Positions 57,572 to 64,000 of a stretch of 64,000 bases of DNA are shown here, piece by piece. How positions within the stretch are numbered: position 1 is the first letter of the stretch; every line of letters starts with the position of its first letter. The stretch comes from Sialis fuliginosa (taxonomy: Eukaryota; Arthropoda; Insecta; Megaloptera; Sialidae): the NCBI GenBank assembly GCA_961205875.1, contig OY540819.1, positions 3,164,501 to 3,228,500 of the forward strand. The letters are read 5' to 3'. The translations under genes were made by a program, and so were the position numbers. The notes under the pieces were generated by a model, which was not told the origin of the DNA, ran no database searches, and worked only from the letters and a program-made list of their open reading frames with translations.

Positions 57572-57976
57572 TTTGTATAAGTAACTTCTATGTCTACATA
57601 AAAACCCAGACCGATTCAAATATTGTAATTGACTTTTTTTTAACATGGACCTTATTTTCCGCAGGTACCTTACTTAAATTTATTAAGTGAATAATTTTCA
57701 ACTAAAATCGAATTACACTTTTTTTTACATTTACCTTACACATACACGTATATAATTTTTCCCCTACATGACACTGGTCTTTGTCGATTGAAACATCAAA
57801 GTCGGACATGGAATGTCTGGTTGGCTAGGCGGTGGGTGGGTAGGGGATTTTAAAGAGGGGCGGAGGGGAGTATGAGGAAACAGTCGGTGTATGTGTATGA
57901 ACACGCGATTGTTGAAGAATATCCATTTGTATTTATAAATTTATAATAGCTACTTATTGCAGATAAATAGGTAGGT
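57572..57976. other. Intergenic DNA
   Basis: A G-rich stretch at about 57825-57880 (GGCGGTGGGTGGGTAGGGG) is the main feature. No gene is seen. Confidence 0.35.
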
Positions 57977-57979
57977 TTA

Positions 57980-58305
57980 TGTCCGGTATCATAAAGGACC
58001 TAACAAATTTGTTAGCTAGCAAGCACTTTCAACTGAGATATCAAACTTATATGACAGTTCTTTTGGAGTTCGTTGATGACTTTGACAAGTTTCGCGTTGT
58101 AGGTAAATATAAACGGTATTAAAACAGTGGTGATGTTATGAAAATTATTTTGTACGGTCAAAGATGCCAACTGTGTTACAATTAGTTGAAGTATTACTGC
58201 TCTAAATTCCATAACTAATCCATAGATACTAGTACAGAATTAATACCCCATTTGAATGTAATTGCTAGCTAGCAAATTTTGTTAGGTATTTTATAATACC
58301 GGACA
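57980..58305 (+). mobile_element. MITE family H, copy 1 (326 bp)
   Basis: Inverted termini TGTCCGGTAT(C/T)ATAAA extend, with mismatches, through CTAACAAATTTG and GCTAGCTAGCAA for about 55 bp. The 3-bp duplication TTA is at 57977-57979 and 58306-58308, compatible with PIF/Harbinger. Copy 2 is at 58974 and copy 3 at 63936. Confidence 0.75.
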
Positions 58306-58308
58306 TTA

Positions 58309-58973
58309 GTAGCACAAACATTGGTACCTTTTTGATTGAATTATTATAACATCGATTCTTGTAAAAATGGAGATAATTACCTTAAAACTTTATTTGAAAA
58401 TAAGTAATTTTTCAAGTCACCCTCAGCGAATCCCTTTGTGTAAAAAATTCTGCATCGTATGAAAAATAACCAGGTCATGCGAAAAAACGCGTCAACAAAT
58501 TAAAAATCATGAAAATATTTTATAGATTATACTGAATAGAACCCATTAGTATCGGAATATGGATGATTTTTTTACGAAAATTATTTTTTTTTAAAGAAAC
58601 AATTTTATTGATAATTTCCTTATTCTGTAACACTGGTAATAAAAAATTAATATTTTGTTTGTTGCAAGACTTGAATAGACGATCCTGAAGGTCTTTGATG
58701 TGCTGAAACCGAATCCATTGCTGAAATTTTTTCAATTAGTCCAGATTATTGATATATCGTAACCTGAAAGTGCACTTTTTATCTAAAGTATTCTACTATT
58801 TCCTCCTTTAAAAGAAACGTTTACTTACTTGCAACAAAAATGAAATTGACGTGTAATTTGTAATAGAATTTATTGCAAAAACTGATTTACTCACCTTCCA
58901 AACGCTGCAGAATTTTTGGAGAAAGAAATTTTCTGGAAGAACCTGAAATATTACTTACATTTATGTCCGGTAT
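58309..58973. other. AT-rich intergenic DNA
   Basis: Nothing recognised. The minus-strand 71-codon frame at 58520-58735 is rich in K, I and N and is not supported. Confidence 0.35.
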
Positions 58974-59235
58974 TATAGAGGAGCTAACAAATTTGCAAAC
59001 CTGCAAGCACTTTCAAACGGGGTACTAATTCTGTGATAGTATCTATGGATTAGTTATGAAATTTAGAGCAGTGATACTTCAACTTATTATAATACAGCAG
59101 CCAACTCTGATCCTACAAAATAAGTTTCATAATATCGCCACTGTTTTAATACCGTTGGTGTTTACTTACCATGCGTGCACGTATTATCAAATACTTCATG
59201 AAACTTCAAGGGAACTGTCAGATAGGTTTGTTTTA
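58974..59235 (-). mobile_element. MITE family H, copy 2 (truncated)
   Basis: Begins TGTCCGGTATTATAGAGGAG and follows copy 1 in inverse orientation without length changes over much of the middle. It stops near 59235 before the second terminus. Confidence 0.65.
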
Positions 59236-59867
59236 TTAGCTCGTTTATAATACTATAATGTATCTTAAAAGATTTTTTCTAGGTTGCTAATGTATTGGCA
59301 TCTAACATTACTGGTTTCTAAAGTGTTTATAATATATGTTAAAGTATATTGAAGTATTTTAGGTATTTCCATTTCAACTAGTTTACACAATAACTTCTGT
59401 CTTTTTACTATCACAAATTTATTAGTAACTGCTTTCCATGACACATATACCATACATATATTTGTACATACACATCAAATAAAATTAATATCATAATAAT
59501 ATAATATATCTGCTCGTTTATTTGATATATTAAATGAATTGTCAATACTCGTTGTACAAAAGTGAGTTCTGGCTGACGTATGATTGACGTCTCTGACCGT
59601 GCTCGAGTACGAATAATGATTGTTAATTGATAAATCATTTCATTTATGTATGTACGTTTCAAATACAATTTCATAATAAAGACTGTCAGTAAATGTGGAA
59701 TTGTTTTGTGTAAAACAAGTAAGAAACGTTGTCGTTGTTGTGATGTTTAAAATGCAAATGTACATGTCAGTGGTGTACGTGAGAGAATAATTGTTTCCAA
59801 ATAAAAAAGTATGGTAAATGATTCTTGTACCATATTTAAATTAAAAACAATTAAAAATCGTTACTGT
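59236..59867. other. AT-rich intergenic DNA
   Basis: A minus-strand 87-codon frame (59411-59674) is not recognised. No repeats were found. Confidence 0.35.
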
Positions 59868-60321
59868 TTTTTAAGGTTCCGTAGAAAACTAGGAACCCGT
59901 ATAGTTTCGCTCTGTGTCCGTCCGTCAGTCTATATAAATTTTATACCGATTAAGATGAAATTTGGTACGAGTATACGGACATTAATCGATAATCCAAAAA
60001 CAAAAATGATGAGATTTTTGAAACAAAAAAAGTTTATTCAAAATTTCCTTTCTACTTACTCCATCTTTAGGTAGGTTTCTTAAAATGCAACAAAAAATGT
60101 CATATGACTTTTTGATTTTAACCCTTCAGTCACGATATATTTGCTTTTTTATGTGGTTATCAGAAAAAAAATCTGAGAAAATTAATATATAATTTAATTA
60201 GTACTTTCAATGAAAATTATAGCCAAAATAGTTTATGAAACTTTTTTATATAAATCGTAGTGAGAATGACTACGGAACCCTATCAAGTGCGTACCCAACA
60301 ACACGTACTTTGCCGTTTTAT
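59868..60321 (-). repeat. Repeat family E, copy 5 (short form)
   Basis: Begins TTAAGGTTCCGTAGAAAACT and AGGAACCCG (hairpin), then GTGTCCGTCCGTCAG, with a single internal module. It ends near AAGTGCGTACCCAACAACAC, where the second hairpin has decayed. Confidence 0.65.
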
Positions 60322-61678
60322 TTTATAGAATTTCACAAAAAAGATTGTATACTTTCACATAACACGAGATAAAAAAAATGAAGCAGTTTTGAGATACATA
60401 TTACCCACACTTCCACTCGATTTTGATGATTTTTATATGAGACTAAATACTAGCCAGACCCAACTAACAAACCAAATTTCAATAAAATCCGTACAGTGGT
60501 TCAGAATAAAGATATGGAATGAAAAGTGTTTTTACCTGAATGTTCAAATGAAAATTTTGTAAGCTTTGTACTGTTTTAAAGTTTGTGTAAAAAAATTGGT
60601 GATGTTTTTTTTTTGATATATTTACTGATTCCAAAAAGATTAAAAAATCAAATTTGACCACCCACATAAAAATCTATAATTTTTCTATTAATTGAAAAAT
60701 ATCACCGATTTGTTAAAATTTAAGTTCCAAATATTTGAGATAATGATCTACGATTTTAGATCTAAAAGTTTTATTACTTACTATATCTGACTTAAGTAGC
60801 TTTAAATAATCCTAAAAGATAATCTATGGAATTTAAACACAATTAATAAAAATTCTATACATCCCACATAGTCATTTAAATTAGATATTTTTATATCCAA
60901 TTATTGAAAGATAAGATTATCAATTAATTGACATTAATATTCCCATATCTCACATAACCTTTAAAGTATTTTATAATTAGTTAAATATGTTGACAATATT
61001 TGTTCATTAAATTAAAAATATTTTATTACAGATGTATTATTTTTCTTTATATTTCAACACCTGCTTATTTTTTGTATGAATGTTCCTTTTTTGTGTGTTA
61101 ATATACTAATAATTGACAGACAAGAAAATTAAAAATAAAATATACTGATTAATGAAACCTTCTTGGGTTTTTTTTACAAATCATATAATTTAAATTAAAT
61201 GAAATTATAAGTAATCACAGTGGTGTGGTGTTCTTTATTCAATTTTTTTCAGATTTATCCGTCAATTAGTTTATTTTTTCTAGTCATACATAAATTGAGG
61301 TGCAGTAGAACAAAATTTGATAAACCCACTTAGAACCAAGGTAATTTTTTTTCGATTTGGCATTTTCGACCATCACCAAAGATCAAATATTGCTAAAACC
61401 CCTTTAAAAATGGCCTTGAAAACGTGTGTCGTAACAAAAGCTAACAAATCCAGTATAAACAGACAGACAAAGTTTGTGTGCGATTATTACGTTAAAATTT
61501 CGTTGCCAAAATGTGCCTAATTGATTAAAATGTTTAATTATTGTTGTTTTCTTTCACTTACAACTTTTGCCATTACAGGTTATGAAACATCATAAATGTG
61601 GATAAATCCAACAAAACCAGATATCATTTTTTTTAAAGTTATCCATCTTCCAACTTGTGCAAAGACGCTAGTTCAAAT
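60322..61678. other. AT-rich intergenic DNA
   Basis: 60395-60540 contains a stretch related to the conserved block of family A (TTTTGATGATTTTTATATGA, CCAGACCCAACTAACAAACC), a very decayed relative. A plus-strand 67-codon frame (61317-61520) is not recognised. Confidence 0.35.
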
Positions 61679-62695
61679 GGTTATAGCCGGGTAAGCATGC
61701 AAAACATGCCTTTACATGGATTTGGCTGATTATTTTTTTGGAAGTCACATTCTATTTAACATTCAACCTGACCAAATATTAGCTTCCAAAAATTTATAGT
61801 TTTCGAAAAAAAAATTTTTTTTTATAATCTGTCCGTCGAATTTGATGGTGCTTGAAATATATTATAGAGGTACTTATGACTCATCAGAGGTAATTTTATT
61901 ATGATCCTCTGTACATAGTAAACCAGAAAAAAAATTAATAAAATTTAAAAAATCAAAAAAGACCATGTTGTCTTCGGAAGGCAATCACAATTTTTTTATA
62001 TATTATACCTTGTGTGTACCCAAATAACATATCAAAATCCCAAATTGATACAAAGGGTATAAAAAGCAACCTATGAGAAAAAATTTGTAAAATTGATTCA
62101 ATGGAGCAGTTCCCATATATTCCCGTTTACGGCCTCTATATTTTGTTTTTGTCAGGCTATGGGCCCCGACAAATTTTCGATATGCCTCTGGGCTAGCCCA
62201 GTACTGTTTAGCAACAAATTAGAGATATTTTAAAAGTATTAAGACACTTGCACTCACCCGCGCCACGCTCGCGCCACTCCGATACGACCGCATGCGAATT
62301 TATACGAGTATGTTATACCCTTTGAATCAATTTAGGATTTTGATATGTTGTTTGGGTACATACAAGGTATAATATATAAAAAAATTGTGATTGCTCTTCA
62401 AAGACAACATGGTCTTTTTTGATTTTTTAAATTTTATTAATTTTTTTTCTGGTTTACTATGTACAGAGGATAATAATAAAATTACCTCGGATGAGTCATA
62501 AGTACCTCTATAATATATTTCAAGCACCATCAAATTCGACTGACAGATTATAAAAAAAAATTTTTTTTCGAAAACTATAAATTTTTGGAAGCTAATATTT
62601 GGTCAGGTTAAATGTTACATAGAATGTGACTTCCAAAAAAATAATCAGCCAAGTCCATGTAAAGACATGTTTTGCATGTTCACCCGGCTATAACC
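61679..62695. mobile_element. 1,017-bp fold-back palindrome
   Basis: Termini GGTTATAGCCGGGTAAGCAT and the complement of GGTTATAGCCGGGTGAACAT. Arms of about 390 bp (61679-62073 and 62307-62695) agree at about 95% by eye, including TTGGAAGTCACATTCTAT, TGGTGCTTGAAATATATTAT and GACCATGTTGTC. The 233-bp spacer is GC-richer (CACCCGCGCCACGCTCGCGC) and not palindromic. No clear target duplication; superfamily unknown; nothing encoded. Confidence 0.85.
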
Positions 62696-63511
62696 TTTGG
62701 GTATTAAAAAATTTCCACTGTACCTACCTATAACCATACTAAAATTTTAAAAAAAGTATATTAAAATAGGGTAGTTACATTTTCATCTCTCCTGTTAAAT
62801 TTGAATTTATTCATTTATTCGGTTTTGTTCTGTTGCTCCTCCTAGTATTATCCATAAATGGTAGTTATTTATAGTAAACTAAAACACTTGGTAATTAGCA
62901 GCTATTTTATTTCTCATATTTGTTAATAGTTATTCAACACAGGTTTGCTTGGAAACTAACTAAATATTATACAGTTAGTTATTTATCGCTTGAATATCAG
63001 ATCAAAGGTGTTTAATATTCACTTATTTCGGTTATAACCAATCAAACATATGGTTAATTGACAAAAAATATAACAAGAGAAATCATCAAAAATAATTGCA
63101 ATATAATGATTGTAATACACTCGTCATAATAATTGATTTTTTACAGCGCATTTACAAAATTACACCCTTGGTTATTGAGATTGATATTTTTTATATCGAA
63201 ATCTCCATTATACATAATTCATAATTTGACCATATGCTTTCGATTATAGGGTAATAAATAACGACAAATATGATATAGAGTTGTCATTTTAGCTTGACCG
63301 GTTGGCGGCTGTTGAGGTTAAACAAAAAATAATTGAGGTTTTATTTTTTGTACTTATGGCTTTTGGATGTTTCTTGATCTATGACTTTAAGTTACATATT
63401 TTCTTGATTTGAAATATTTTTTAGTTGTTATTGTATTGTGATCGGTTCCAGAGCAATTTTTTTTATTGCCAGAGAATAATAATTGCAATGGGCTGTTATT
63501 AACAATAATGT
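62696..63511. other. AT-rich intergenic DNA
   Basis: Nothing recognised. Confidence 0.35.
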
Positions 63512-63519
63512 GCGGTATT

Positions 63520-63935
63520 CAGATCCGGATTTAGAAATTTGCCGCCCCTAGGCAGTTGCGAAAATTTCCCCTCCCCCCCTCGAAACTAACAGTTTAAGTC
63601 ATATATGTCAAAATATAAAACTCAGGATCTTTTTTTTTGGTTGCGTCAGTTTCAAATTTTATAAATTTTTATAAAGTTACATTAGGGAACATAAAACTGA
63701 AGACCTTTTTTTTTTAGTCATGCTTGAGTTACATGTATAGAGAAATTATTACTTATGGGTTGAAATTTTTACGTCTATATTTTCGGATGGCAAACTCATC
63801 GATAATGGAATCAAAATCAAATTCAATTCTCACGAATATAACAAGTTTTCAAAGTTTCCACCAAAATTTGCCGCCCCTCAATTCTTGCCTTTCTAGGCAG
63901 CTGCCTACTCTGCCTGCATGGTAAAACCGGGCCTG
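63520..63935. mobile_element. 416-bp hAT element inserted in MITE H
   Basis: Termini CAGATCCGGATTTAG and ...AAAACCGGGCCTG. The 8-bp duplication is GCGGTATT/CCGGTATT (7 of 8) at 63512-63519 and 63936-63943. GCCGCCCCTAGGCAG and TCTAGGCAGCTGCC are subterminal. The 66-codon frame inside is not transposase-like. The duplicated site is the start of an H element. Confidence 0.85.
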
Positions 63936-64000
63936 CCGGTATTATAAAGGAGTTAACAAATTTGCTAGCTAGCAAGCACTCTCAAATGAGGTATCAAACT
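63936..64000 (+). mobile_element. MITE family H, copy 3 (cut by window end)
   Basis: CCGGTATTATAAAGGAGTTA, CAAATTTGCTAGCTAGCAAG and CACTCTCAAATGAGG match the start of copy 1. Its first bases (TGTCC-like) lie left of the hAT insertion at about 63509-63519. Confidence 0.65.

Noticed and set aside
58012-59250. Two similar small frames in MITE H copies 1 and 2 (both about 62-66 codons, starting M-FRAVILQLI)
   Set aside because: Over the shared part substitutions fall on codon positions 1 and 3 about equally and often change the residue, so there is no sign of purifying selection. Most likely chance in colinear DNA.

Overview
The window is an AT-rich (about 70% A+T by eye) stretch of animal, almost certainly insect, non-genic DNA. 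I found no intact host gene, no tRNA or rRNA and no CRISPR array; the open frames present are short, low in complexity or lie inside repeats. Several repeat types suggest Lepidoptera or a related insect. They include elements that begin CCAAGTGCGTGTTGGGC and end in a GGTTCC...GGAACC hairpin followed by GTCC/GTCT microsatellite, retroposon tails with the CGAAGCCGCGGGCA motif, and a tail of the 'accaaatttcatcaagatcggttcag' type. This taxonomic reading comes from pattern recognition only; no search was run.

Layout. 1-8.7 kb: degraded hAT ends, a microsatellite-bearing repeat (family A, copy 1), retroposon remnants and a 154-bp tandem array. 8.7-12.1 kb: a three-layer nest, in which a retroposon tail is split by a pogo-like element that is itself split by a 2,473-bp Tc1/mariner-type palindrome with two equal 1,015-bp arms. 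12-20 kb: microsatellite-bearing repeats, an element with 28-bp inverted termini, family A copy 2 and a PIF/Harbinger-type MITE. 20-25 kb: MITE family C, family E copies, and a 5'-truncated LINE carrying a hAT element and flanked by direct repeats of about 90 bp. 25-34 kb: two hAT MITEs with interlocking target duplications, a 76-bp pogo microelement, a hAT inside a retroposon tail, a 303-bp MITE inside a C copy, and an 824-bp element with 20-bp CATAGACATAG termini (family D).

34-50 kb: two possible LTR-end remnants, family A copies 3 and 4, four hAT elements, C copies 4 and 5, a 1,285-bp Tc1-type fold-back and the second D copy. 50-64 kb: a largely featureless AT-rich interval, an inverted pair of E elements and a fifth E copy, fold-back palindromes of 699 and 1,017 bp, and three copies of MITE family H, the last split by a hAT element and cut by the window edge.

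The dominant theme is cut-and-paste DNA transposons and their internally deleted or palindromic derivatives. Target-site duplications can be read directly for most of them, which gives superfamily evidence and relative insertion order. Between them lie a few richer, apparently unique islands that could be regulatory sequence of a distant gene; this is inference only.
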